A stretch of 24,960 nucleotides of DNA from positions 1-24,960 of the forward strand of contig JBGSJO010000076.1 in NCBI GenBank assembly GCA_041741895.1, in the 5' to 3' direction. The DNA comes from Allopontixanthobacter sp041741895. Lineage in GTDB: Bacteria; Pseudomonadota; Alphaproteobacteria; Sphingomonadales; Sphingomonadaceae. Shown here piece after piece: positions 7,425 through 14,294 of this stretch (the first letter of the stretch is position 1; the number at the start of each line of letters is the position of its first letter). A program made the position numbers and the translations under genes. Under the pieces are notes generated by a model, which was not told the DNA's origin, did no database searches, and saw only the letters and a program-made list of their open reading frames with translations.

Positions 7425-8234
7425 ATGGGCCAGAACAAGGCAATTTTCATCACCGGCGGCGGTTCGGGCATCGGGCGCGCAATTGCGCTGTATTTCGCGG
7501 AGCGCGGATGGTTCGTCGGCCTTGGCGATGTCGATGTTGCCGGAATGAAGGAAACCGAGCGGCTGATCGCCAACGGGTTCTGTTACTCCCATAAATTCGA
7601 CGTGCGTGACCGCGCTGCGTGGGACGATGCGCTGGCCACATTCGCCACCGCCGCGGGCGGGCGGATCGACGTGATGGTCAACAACGCCGGCATTCCGCTC
7701 GGCGGTGTGCTGGTGGATAATACCGTTGGCGAAATCGAACGCTGCCTGGACATCAACCTCAAGGGCGTCCTGTTCGGCGCGCAGGCGGTGTACCCGTTCC
7801 TCCAGAAAACCGCGCCGGGAAGCTGCCTGCTCAACACCTCCAGTGCCGCCGGGATTTACGGCACGGCGGGCAGTTCGGTCTATTCCGCGACGAAGTTCGG
7901 CGTGCGGGCAATTACCGAAGCGCTCGATGGCGAATGGGCGGAAGACGGGATCAGGGTGCGTTCCCTGATGCCCAGTTTCATCGACACGCCGCTGCTGAAA
8001 CATGCCCCCAATGCCGCAACCAACGAAGCGATCGAAACCATTGTCCGGGATGCCGGGCTGGAAATTACTCCGGTGCTGGAAGTGGCGCAGGCGGCATGGG
8101 ACGCGGTGCACGGCGACAGACTGCATACCACCGTGGGTAAAACCGCCAAGCGGCTGGCGTTCGGATCGCGCTGGATGCCCGAAAGGCTGCGCCGGCAGAT
8201 GAAGAATTCGCGCCGACCGCTTGCCGGCAAATAG
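7425..8234 (+). CDS. Short-chain dehydrogenase/reductase (SDR)
   Basis: The 269-residue classical SDR has the cofactor motif TGGGSGIG at 10-17, NNAG at 86-89, the catalytic serine in NTSSAAG near 140, and YSATK with Y153 and K157. The GD followed by acidic residues after the second strand (LGDVDVAG, 33-40) suggests NAD rather than NADP. The C-terminal tail is basic (RRQMKNSRRP). The substrate cannot be inferred. The ATG has GGGAG about 9 nt upstream and lies downstream of the CTGACA dyad and TATAAA, so it seems to have its own promoter. It converges with the phhB gene with only 6 bp between stops. Confidence 0.93.
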   Translation: MGQNKAIFITGGGSGIGRAIALYFAERGWFVGLGDVDVAGMKETERLIANGFCYSHKFDVRDRAAWDDALATFATAAGGRIDVMVNNAGIPLGGVLVDNTVGEIERCLDINLKGVLFGAQAVYPFLQKTAPGSCLLNTSSAAGIYGTAGSSVYSATKFGVRAITEALDGEWAEDGIRVRSLMPSFIDTPLLKHAPNAATNEAIETIVRDAGLEITPVLEVAQAAWDAVHGDRLHTTVGKTAKRLAFGSRWMPERLRRQMKNSRRPLAGK

Positions 8235-8240
8235 CCCGAC

Positions 8241-8531
8241 TTAGATCAATGCGTCGATCTGCTTGGCCAGCGCGACATCGCGCGGAGATAATCCGCCTGT
8301 GTCATGCGTGGTCAGGGTGATTTCCACCCTGTTATAGACATTGAACCATTCGGGATGGTGATCCGCCTTTTGCGCCAGAATGGCCACGCGGGTCATGAAG
8401 CCGAAGGCATCCACGAAATTGGCGAAGGTGAATTTCCGCTCCATCGCCAGACCTTCACGGGCGAGCGACCAATGCGGCAATTCGGCCATTGCGGCAGTGC
8501 GTTCATCTGCGGTTAGCTGGGCAATTGCCAT
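8241..8531 (-). CDS. phhB: Pterin-4a-carbinolamine dehydratase
   Basis: The 96-residue enzyme dehydrates 4a-hydroxytetrahydropterin, recycling the pterin cofactor of aromatic amino acid hydroxylases. The family signature is clear: the active-site AQKADHHPEW (53-62), then V-Y-N-x-V, and the C-terminal LSPRDVALAKQID. The length matches the family (95-115). No phenylalanine hydroxylase gene is in the window, so this copy is isolated; such isolated copies are common and may serve other pterin or molybdopterin chemistry. It diverges from ccmA over a 65-bp gap. Confidence 0.94.
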   Translation of the reverse strand: MAIAQLTADERTAAMAELPHWSLAREGLAMERKFTFANFVDAFGFMTRVAILAQKADHHPEWFNVYNRVEITLTTHDTGGLSPRDVALAKQIDALI

Positions 8532-8596
8532 GGATTTCTTCCCCGTGAAGTTCGTTTGCTTGTTACGCCCGCACCTTTCACCTATCGGGGCAAGCC

Positions 8597-9187
8597 ATGC
8601 AAGCCTGTCATCTTAGTGCGAGCAATCTCGCCTGCCGCCGCGGTGATCGGCTGCTGTTTCGCGGGCTGGACCTGGCGCTGCAAGGTGGTGAAGCTTGCCA
8701 TGTTGCCGGACCCAACGGGATCGGCAAGACCAGCCTGCTGCGCATCCTGGCGGGACTGCTGCGGCCATTCGCGGGTGAAGTGGGCCGCGCCGGAACATTG
8801 GCCTTGCTGGATGAAAAGCCCGCGCTCGATCCGCAGGTTCCGCTGGCAGCGGCGCTTGCCTTTTGGGCCGACCTTGACGGTGTCGGACCGCACGACTGCA
8901 AGGCCTGCGCCGATCTTGTGGGCCTGACCGAACTGCTCGATGTGCCCGTCCGGTTCCTGTCGACCGGGCAGCGCAAACGCGCGGCGCTCGCCCGGATGCA
9001 GAGCCAGCAAGCACCGATCTGGCTGCTAGACGAACCGCTCAACGGACTCGACACTGCCGGCATAGCTCTGGCCGAATGCATGGTTGCGGACCACTGCGCC
9101 GTGGGCGGTATTGCCGTGGTCGCATCGCATCAGCCGATGGCGCTGCCCGCCCCGAAAACGCTCGAACTGGAAGCGTTCATTCCGTGA
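8597..9187 (+). CDS. ccmA: Heme exporter ATP-binding protein CcmA
   Basis: This is the ATPase of the CcmABCD complex that powers release of holo-CcmE heme chaperone during System I cytochrome c maturation at the inner membrane. The 196-residue ABC domain has Walker A GPNGIGKT (38-45), signature LSTGQ (121-125), Walker B IWLLDEP (141-147), D-loop NGLD and H-loop H178. The Walker A and the STGQ signature are typical of CcmA, as is the short length. The ATG follows GGGG about 6 nt upstream. The stop TGA overlaps the GTG of ccmB, so the pair is translationally coupled. ccmC, ccmD and ccmE are not adjacent. Confidence 0.92.
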   Translation: MQACHLSASNLACRRGDRLLFRGLDLALQGGEACHVAGPNGIGKTSLLRILAGLLRPFAGEVGRAGTLALLDEKPALDPQVPLAAALAFWADLDGVGPHDCKACADLVGLTELLDVPVRFLSTGQRKRAALARMQSQQAPIWLLDEPLNGLDTAGIALAECMVADHCAVGGIAVVASHQPMALPAPKTLELEAFIP

Positions 9188-9837
9188 TCGGCCGCTTGCT
9201 CCTGCGCGATCTGGCGCTGCTCCTGCCGGGTAGCAGGCGAGGCGGATCAATCCTGCCGCTGCTGTTCTTTCTGGCGGTGGCGATGCTGTATCCCTTTGCA
9301 GTCGGCCCGGATGCACAATTGCTGGCGCGGACCGGCGGCGGAGTGATCTGGGTGGCGGCATTACTCGCCGCGATCCTGCCGCTCGACCGGCTGGTCGCGC
9401 CCGATCTGGAACTGGGTGTGTTCGACCAATTGGCGCTGCGCGGAATTTCCGAGGAATTGGTGCTGGCGGTGCGGATGGCGGCCCATTGGCTCAGCTTCGC
9501 GCCGCTGCTGCTACTCGCCGCCCTTCCCGCTGCTGCGCTGCTATCTCTGGACGGGCAGACCTTGGGCAAGGTTTTGCTGGGCCTGCTGGCCGGCACCCCC
9601 GGATTGGCGGCGATCGGAGTGATGATTGCTGCGCTGACTGCGGGACTTCGCGGCGGGGCGGCATTGTCCGGCCTGTTGCTGATTCCGCTGGCGGTTCCGA
9701 TCCTGATCTTCGGCGCTGGCAGCCTGTCGCGGCCCGATGGCGACGGAATTGCGCTGGCCGCAGCGATCAGCCTGGTACTGGTGGCGATGGCGCCATTTGC
9801 AGGCGGCGCAGCGATCAGGGCCGCGCGCGAAGGGTAA
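9184..9837 (+). CDS. ccmB: Heme exporter membrane protein CcmB
   Basis: The 217-residue integral membrane partner of CcmA has about six hydrophobic segments. It shows the family patterns of a short N-terminal LLRDLALLLP, FFLAVAMLYPFAVGP in the first membrane helix, and VFDQLALRGISEELV in the first long loop. The GTG at 9184 forms a GTGA overlap with the ccmA stop. An upstream extension in the same frame would lie wholly inside ccmA and lacks similarity to the family. It ends 5 bp from the converging map gene with no visible terminator in between. Confidence 0.92.
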   Translation: MIGRLLLRDLALLLPGSRRGGSILPLLFFLAVAMLYPFAVGPDAQLLARTGGGVIWVAALLAAILPLDRLVAPDLELGVFDQLALRGISEELVLAVRMAAHWLSFAPLLLLAALPAAALLSLDGQTLGKVLLGLLAGTPGLAAIGVMIAALTAGLRGGAALSGLLLIPLAVPILIFGAGSLSRPDGDGIALAAAISLVLVAMAPFAGGAAIRAAREG

Positions 9838-9842
9838 GCGCG

Positions 9843-10670
9843 TTAGCTATACGGCGGCTTGTCCAGCCCCGTCCGGCTCTTGGTGAAAATCTCCACGCCG
9901 GTCTCGGTCACGCCCAGCGAATGTTCGAACTGCGCGGACAGCGACTTGTCCCGGCTCACCGCCGTCCAACCGTCCTTCAGCACCTTGGCCCACGGCTTGC
10001 CCGCATTGATCATCGGTTCGATGGTGAAAAACATCCCTGGCCTCAATTCCGGTCCGGTGCCGGCCTTGGCCGCATGGATCACTTCGGGCGCATCGTGGAA
10101 CAACCGGCCGAGGCCATGGCCGCAAAATTCGCGCACGGTGGTATAGCGATGTTCGCGGGCATGGCCTTCTATCACCGCGCCGATATCGCCCAACCGCGCA
10201 CCGGGTTTGACCTGCTCGATCCCCAGCATTAGGCATTCATGAGTCACATCGACCAGCTTGCGCGCTTTGAGTGGCACATCGCCGACCAGATACATCCGGC
10301 TGGTATCGCCGTGCCAGCCGTCCAGCAGCGGGGTCACGTCGATATTGACGATATCACCGTCTTTCAGTGCTTTTTCCGAAGGAATCCCGTGACAGATCAC
10401 GTGGTTGATTGAAATGCAGCAGCTATGGGTATAACCGCGGTAACCCAGCGTGGCCGGAACCGCGCCGCCCGCCAGCGTCATTTCGCGCACCACATCGTCC
10501 AATTCGGCGGTGGTCACACCGGGCACAACCAGCGGAGCCATTGCATCGAGGATATCCGCCGCCAGCCGACCGGCACGGCGCATTCCTTCGAACGCTTCGG
10601 GTCCGTGGAGTTTGATGGTTCCGTCACGCAGGACGGTATCGGCGCTGTCGATCACTTGATATTCGGTCAT
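9843..10670 (-). CDS. map: Methionine aminopeptidase, type I
   Basis: The cytoplasmic dinuclear metallopeptidase removes the initiator methionine from new proteins. The 275-residue product has all metal ligands of the pita-bread fold: D111 and D122 (IVNIDVTP, HGDTSR), H185 (CGHGLGR), E218 (FTIEPM) and E249 (AQFEHS). H94 in VICHGIP is the substrate-binding histidine. Residues 76-84 (GYRGYTHSC) are also typical. I took the ATG at 10670 (MTEYQ...), which fits the family's N-terminus; in-frame ATGs at 10679 and 10697 cannot be excluded. It is divergent from the M17 aminopeptidase across 90 bp. Confidence 0.95.
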   Translation of the reverse strand: MTEYQVIDSADTVLRDGTIKLHGPEAFEGMRRAGRLAADILDAMAPLVVPGVTTAELDDVVREMTLAGGAVPATLGYRGYTHSCCISINHVICHGIPSEKALKDGDIVNIDVTPLLDGWHGDTSRMYLVGDVPLKARKLVDVTHECLMLGIEQVKPGARLGDIGAVIEGHAREHRYTTVREFCGHGLGRLFHDAPEVIHAAKAGTGPELRPGMFFTIEPMINAGKPWAKVLKDGWTAVSRDKSLSAQFEHSLGVTETGVEIFTKSRTGLDKPPYS

Positions 10671-10685
10671 GCCGCCCATGTAGCG

Positions 10686-10697
10686 ATGTCGCGACAT
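10686..10697. promoter_or_regulatory. Perfect 12-bp palindrome ATGTCGCGACAT
   Basis: The palindrome sits just before the chosen map start in the 90-bp divergent map/aminopeptidase spacer. If map begins at the ATG at 10697 it would be coding. It has the size and symmetry of a repressor site, but a 12-bp palindrome can occur by chance. Confidence 0.3.
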
Positions 10698-10713
10698 AAT
10701 TGCGAGAGCTTGT

Positions 10714-10734
10714 AGATTTCTCCGCGTGAAATCT
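10714..10734. promoter_or_regulatory. Dyad AGATTTC-N7-GAAATCT upstream of M17 aminopeptidase
   Basis: Two perfect 7-bp arms are separated by TCCGCGT, ending 26 bp before the aminopeptidase ATG. The 14-bp centre-to-centre spacing of the arms and the location between two divergent genes suggest an operator; as RNA it would be a weak leader hairpin with no T-run. No cognate regulator is visible. Confidence 0.4.
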
Positions 10735-10760
10735 GCCCCAAGCCGTGTAAAGGATCGGCC

Positions 10761-12179
10761 ATGAGCAACAAACCAGATTTGATCCAGGCAGACCGCGAAC
10801 AGGATGCAGTCCCCATCCACCTTGTAAGCAAGGACGGCTTCGAAGGTTGGGCCAGGACATTGTCGGGCGGCCAGCGGGCGGCACTGGCGGCACAGAAATT
10901 CGACGGTAGCGGCTATCAGGTCGGGATTGTTCCGGACGGGGGCGATTGGTTTGCGGTGGGCGGTGTCGCCAATCCAGAGGATCTATCCAGCTGGTGCCTA
11001 GGCAAATTGGCGGAGGAATTGCCACCCGGCACCTACCGGCTGGCGGATAGCGACCCGGGGCCAGCGATTTTCGGGTGGCAAACCGCGCAATACAGCTTCA
11101 CCCGCTACAAATCAGAGGCCGAAGGTGTCGGCCCGCGCATCCTGCTGTCGAAACAATTCAATGCCATCGATCCCAGCCTTGCCGAAGCCAGGGCAGTCAA
11201 TCTGGTGTGCGATCTGGTCAATACTCCGGCCGAGGACATGGGACCGGCGGCGCTGGAAGAAGTGGCGGCGCGAATGGCGAGAAAATACGGCGCGGACCTG
11301 ACCGTGACCAAGGGCGACGCGCTGGAACGCGAATATCCGATGGTCCACGCCGTCGGCCGCGCCGCTGCGCGCAGCCACGCACCCCGCCTGATCGAATTGG
11401 TGTGGGGCGATGCCAAGGCACCTCGGCTGGCAATCGTCGGCAAAGGCGTGTGTTTCGATTCCGGCGGGCTGGACGTCAAATCAAGCACCGGCATGCTTTT
11501 GATGAAGAAGGATATGGGCGGCGCGGCGCACGCATTGGCACTGGCCGACCTGATCATGGGCAGCCGACTTCCGGTGCGGCTGCATCTGCTGGTTCCGGCG
11601 GTTGAAAACGCGATTTCCGGCAATGCCTTCCGACCCGGCGATGTGCTGAAAAGCCGCAAGGGATTGACTGTGGAAATCGGCAATACCGATGCGGAGGGAC
11701 GGCTGGTACTGGGCGACGCACTCACCAGGGCGAGCGAGGATTACCCTGAACTGATCATAGATTTCGCCACCCTGACCGGTGCCGCCCGCGTTGCTTTGGG
11801 GCCGGATTATCCCGCGCTGATGACGCGGCGCGACGAAACTGCCCAGCAATTGCTGGATGCTGGCGCGAAATGCGATGATCCGCCGTGGCGCATGCCCCTG
11901 CCCGAAGCCTATGCCGAATGGCTCAAATCGGACATTGCTGATGTGAACAATTCGCACAGCAATTCCTATGCCGGGGCTAGTGTCGCCGGGCTGTTCCTCG
12001 ACAAATTCGTGGGCAACCACAAAAACGGAACGCCAATCGACTGGGCGCATTTCGATACATTTGCCTGGCGCCCCTTCCCCAAGCCGGGCCGGCCCAAAGG
12101 CGGTGCGGCTTACGGTGTCCGGGCTGCATTCCGAATGCTGCAGGAGCGGTTCGGCAGGGATGGCCTTGAATCCGCGTAA
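10761..12179 (+). CDS. Leucyl aminopeptidase family protein (M17)
   Basis: The 472-residue dizinc aminopeptidase has a short N-terminal domain and the complete M17 catalytic domain. The metal-binding VGKGVCFDSGG is at 226-236, and K240 and D251 follow in DVK and KKDMGG. The family signature NTDAEGRL is at 308-315, with the catalytic arginine at 314. It releases N-terminal residues from peptides in the cytoplasm. It resembles the shorter alphaproteobacterial branch rather than E. coli PepA (503 residues), so I leave the symbol empty. AAAGGA lies about 9 nt before the ATG. A 78-bp gap separates it from the SH3 gene. Confidence 0.94.
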   Translation: MSNKPDLIQADREQDAVPIHLVSKDGFEGWARTLSGGQRAALAAQKFDGSGYQVGIVPDGGDWFAVGGVANPEDLSSWCLGKLAEELPPGTYRLADSDPGPAIFGWQTAQYSFTRYKSEAEGVGPRILLSKQFNAIDPSLAEARAVNLVCDLVNTPAEDMGPAALEEVAARMARKYGADLTVTKGDALEREYPMVHAVGRAAARSHAPRLIELVWGDAKAPRLAIVGKGVCFDSGGLDVKSSTGMLLMKKDMGGAAHALALADLIMGSRLPVRLHLLVPAVENAISGNAFRPGDVLKSRKGLTVEIGNTDAEGRLVLGDALTRASEDYPELIIDFATLTGAARVALGPDYPALMTRRDETAQQLLDAGAKCDDPPWRMPLPEAYAEWLKSDIADVNNSHSNSYAGASVAGLFLDKFVGNHKNGTPIDWAHFDTFAWRPFPKPGRPKGGAAYGVRAAFRMLQERFGRDGLESA

Positions 12180-12257
12180 AATCGGGTAAGCTTGCCCACG
12201 GGCGCGCAACGGTCTAAGCGCCTCCATCCTCTATTTTGGGGCAGCAATAGCAATTGA

Positions 12258-12629
12258 ATGGCGGGGCATATTGATCCGGTGAAAAAGGTTGGCGCCTATG
12301 ACCTGCCAAAGGGCCTGCTTGCCCTTGACGGCCCGATCGCGCGGCCGGCCCCCGGCACCCTGCCGATCAGGGGCGATCTTGCGCATATCGCACTCGCCAG
12401 GCGTTACCTGGTGGCGCATTATGTTGTGCCGCAGAATTACAACATCGGTCCGGCAGACACCGAATTGAAACTGACAGCCAATCTGGAATCCGAAACCGTC
12501 ACGATGTTGCCAGCGGGCAGCGCATTCGAAATTCTCGATCATGCCGGGGCGTGGTCATGGGGCTGTGTCGGCCCTGAAGGACCGACAGGCTATGTCCTGA
12601 CCGCCCAACTCGCTAAATTGGACCAATGA
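12258..12629 (+). CDS. Orphan bacterial SH3-like domain protein
   Basis: The 123-residue protein resembles, from memory, the N-terminal part (short lead and first SH3b domain) of NlpC/P60 (C40) cell-wall peptidases of sphingomonads. RGDLAHIALARRYLVAHYVVPQ at 38-59 and the WSWGCVGPEGPTGYV strand near the end fit that SH3 domain. The catalytic Cys/His domain is absent: the frame stops at LAKLDQ. There is no signal peptide or membrane segment. The stop overlaps the argC start as ATGA, so the gene is translated and coupled to argC rather than trailing into a fragment. GGGGCA lies rather far (about 15 nt) before the ATG. The role is unknown; it may be a reduced relic or a binding module. Confidence 0.78.
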   Translation: MAGHIDPVKKVGAYDLPKGLLALDGPIARPAPGTLPIRGDLAHIALARRYLVAHYVVPQNYNIGPADTELKLTANLESETVTMLPAGSAFEILDHAGAWSWGCVGPEGPTGYVLTAQLAKLDQ

Positions 12630-13570
12630 CAACCAGCGTATTCATCGATGGAGCGGCGGGGACCACCGGCCTAGAAATTCGCGAACGGCTGGCCCGGCGC
12701 TGCGAATTTTCGCTCCTCACACTGCCCGATCATCTCCGCAAGGACGCATCGGCCCGGCGCGAAGCCATCAATGATTGCGACATCGCGATCCTGTGCCTGC
12801 CCGACGATGCCGCGCGCCAGGCAGTGGGCCTGATCGACAACCCCCGCACCCGGGTAATCGATGCGTCCACTGCGCACCGGGTTGCCGATGGTTGGACCTA
12901 TGGCTTCCCCGAGCTGATCGGACGCGGCGCCGTGGCGAAGGCCGCAAGAATTTCCAATCCCGGCTGTTATCCGACAGGGTTCCTGGCACTGATCGCGCCG
13001 CTTGTCCGCGATGGCCTGCTGCCGTCAGACTGGGCATTCAGCGTGAACGCCGTTTCCGGCTATTCAGGCGGCGGCAATGCCATGATCGAACGGTTCGAGA
13101 CGGACCGCATGATTGCCTGGCGCGGGTACGGCCTTGGGCTTGGCCACAAACATCTGGCCGAAATGCAGCATTACGCCGCCCTGACCCATGCGCCATTTTT
13201 TTCGCCCGCTGTGGTGGATGCGCACCGCGGCATGGCGGTTGATGTTCCGCTCGCCCTTGGCGCGATGAAGCGGGCCGGTTCGGCGGCGCAAATCCACGCG
13301 GCGCTATGCGAGTTTTACGCCGGGTCACCAATAGTCCGCGTGCTTCCCGCAGACGCAGCGCCATCCGAACTGCTATTGCGTAAGGATGCCGCGCCTTGGG
13401 ACGGGATGGACCTGTATGTTTTCGGTAGCGAAGACGGATCGCAGGCTCGCCTGATCGCGCGGCTCGACAATCTCGGCAAGGGGGCCAGCGGGGCCGCAGT
13501 ACAATCTCTCAACCTGATGACAGGGCTGCCCGAAGAAACCGGCCTGTCACTCGATGCGCCATGCAACTGA
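12626..13570 (+). CDS. argC: N-acetyl-gamma-glutamyl-phosphate reductase, short (type 2) form
   Basis: ArgC reduces N-acetylglutamyl phosphate to the semialdehyde with NADPH, the third step of arginine synthesis. The 314-residue length and the N-terminal FIDGAAGTTGLEIRERL cofactor loop mark the short ArgC2 class. The active-site cysteine is C114 in SNPGCYPTG. VSGYSGGG and the HKHLAEMQ helix with its histidine are also present. It is the only arg gene here. It starts inside the stop of the SH3 gene and is followed by a 280-bp regulatory spacer. No clear terminator follows; the nearby dyads are better explained as activator sites for glnB. Confidence 0.94.
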   Translation: MTTSVFIDGAAGTTGLEIRERLARRCEFSLLTLPDHLRKDASARREAINDCDIAILCLPDDAARQAVGLIDNPRTRVIDASTAHRVADGWTYGFPELIGRGAVAKAARISNPGCYPTGFLALIAPLVRDGLLPSDWAFSVNAVSGYSGGGNAMIERFETDRMIAWRGYGLGLGHKHLAEMQHYAALTHAPFFSPAVVDAHRGMAVDVPLALGAMKRAGSAAQIHAALCEFYAGSPIVRVLPADAAPSELLLRKDAAPWDGMDLYVFGSEDGSQARLIARLDNLGKGASGAAVQSLNLMTGLPEETGLSLDAPCN

Positions 13571-13588
13571 CACGCTTGCGCGCCGATT

Positions 13589-13627
13589 TGCCTTAAAATT
13601 AGGCATCTTCCGCCCGCATTTTGGGCA
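13589..13627 (+). promoter_or_regulatory. Two tandem NtrC-like enhancer dyads
   Basis: Two 17-bp dyads lie with centres at 13597 and 13619, 22 bp or two helical turns apart. The first (13589-13605) is TGCCT-TAAAATT-AGGCA, which has the TGC-N11-GCA frame and AT-rich middle of NtrC sites (consensus TGCACC-N5-GGTGCA). The second (13611-13627) is CGCCC-N7-GGGCA, with one outer mismatch. Both continue into TCTT on the right, giving a direct repeat GGCATCTT. They lie about 150-170 bp upstream of the expected sigma-54 start, the distance expected for an enhancer. The binding protein is inferred. Confidence 0.55.
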
Positions 13628-13743
13628 TCTTTTCATATTAAGCCGATCCGCGTGACTTGCAGCGTGATGCCGACGGCCCGCAAACTGCCGGAATTCCGTG
13701 CTTTGGCTCAGGTGCCGAATGGGTTACGCTTTGTCTGCGCACC

Positions 13744-13760
13744 TTGGCACGATTCTTGGA
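13744..13760 (+). promoter_or_regulatory. Sigma-54 promoter for glnB-glnA
   Basis: TTGGCACG (-24 element, 13744-13751), four bases, then TTGGA (13756-13760). This matches the consensus YTGGCACG-N4-TTGCW at every fixed position but one: the invariant GC at -12 is GG. The spacing from the -24 GG to the -12 pair is the required 10 bp. Transcription would start near 13771, about 80 nt before glnB. The gene context (PII and glutamine synthetase) makes the call strong despite the mismatch. Confidence 0.75.
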
Positions 13761-13850
13761 TTAAAACGCGCGAGACAAAATTTTCGGGTGCCGGCCCGCC
13801 TCCCCAATGCCGGGTGGCCAGATCCGGTTGATGCGTAGGAACCAGTTTTA

Positions 13851-14189
13851 GTGAAAAAGATTGAAGCGATCATCAAGCCGTTCAAACTGGACGAGGTAAA
13901 GGAGGCGCTGCATGAAATCGGCGTGTCCGGCATCACCGTTACCGAAGCGAAGGGGTTCGGACGCCAGAAAGGTCACACCGAACTCTACCGCGGCGCTGAA
14001 TATGTGGTCGACTTCCTGCCGAAAGTGAAACTGGAAGTCATCGTTTCCGACGACATTTCCGACCGCGTGGTGGAAGCGATCGCTGCGGCGGCGCAAACCG
14101 GACGGATCGGTGACGGCAAGATTTTCGTATCCAACATCGAGAGCGCATTGCGCATTCGAACCGGTGAAAAAGACGAAGACGCGATCTAG
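13851..14189 (+). CDS. glnB: Nitrogen regulatory protein PII
   Basis: The 112-residue PII signal protein senses 2-oxoglutarate and ATP/ADP and controls glutamine synthetase adenylylation and NtrB. The N-terminus MKKIEAIIKPFKLDEVKEAL, the T-loop with the uridylylation site Y51 (GAEYVVDFLPK) and the C-terminal GRIGDGKIFV loop are canonical. Position next to glnA favours GlnB over GlnK, which normally sits with amtB. The start is GTG at 13851 with AGGAA about 12 nt upstream, a weak initiation site. Expression is likely nitrogen-dependent through the sigma-54 promoter; a basal promoter is not obvious. Confidence 0.96.
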   Translation: MKKIEAIIKPFKLDEVKEALHEIGVSGITVTEAKGFGRQKGHTELYRGAEYVVDFLPKVKLEVIVSDDISDRVVEAIAAAAQTGRIGDGKIFVSNIESALRIRTGEKDEDAI

Positions 14190-14229
14190 AACATTCGATC
14201 CAACAGCTTGGCTAATCAGTCAAACCGCG

Positions 14230-14249
14230 CGGCCCTAAGGGGCGGGCCG
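14230..14249 (+). promoter_or_regulatory. Hairpin CGGCCC-N8-GGGCCG in glnB-glnA spacer
   Basis: A perfect 6-bp GC stem with an 8-nt loop lies in the middle of the 105-nt spacer. No T-run follows. It could be a processing or stabilising hairpin that sets the glnA to glnB mRNA ratio, since glutamine synthetase is needed in far greater amount. That role is inference. Confidence 0.4.
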
Positions 14250-14294
14250 AAGCCGGTAATCCATCCAGCCCTGGACCTTCAAGAGGGAATACAA

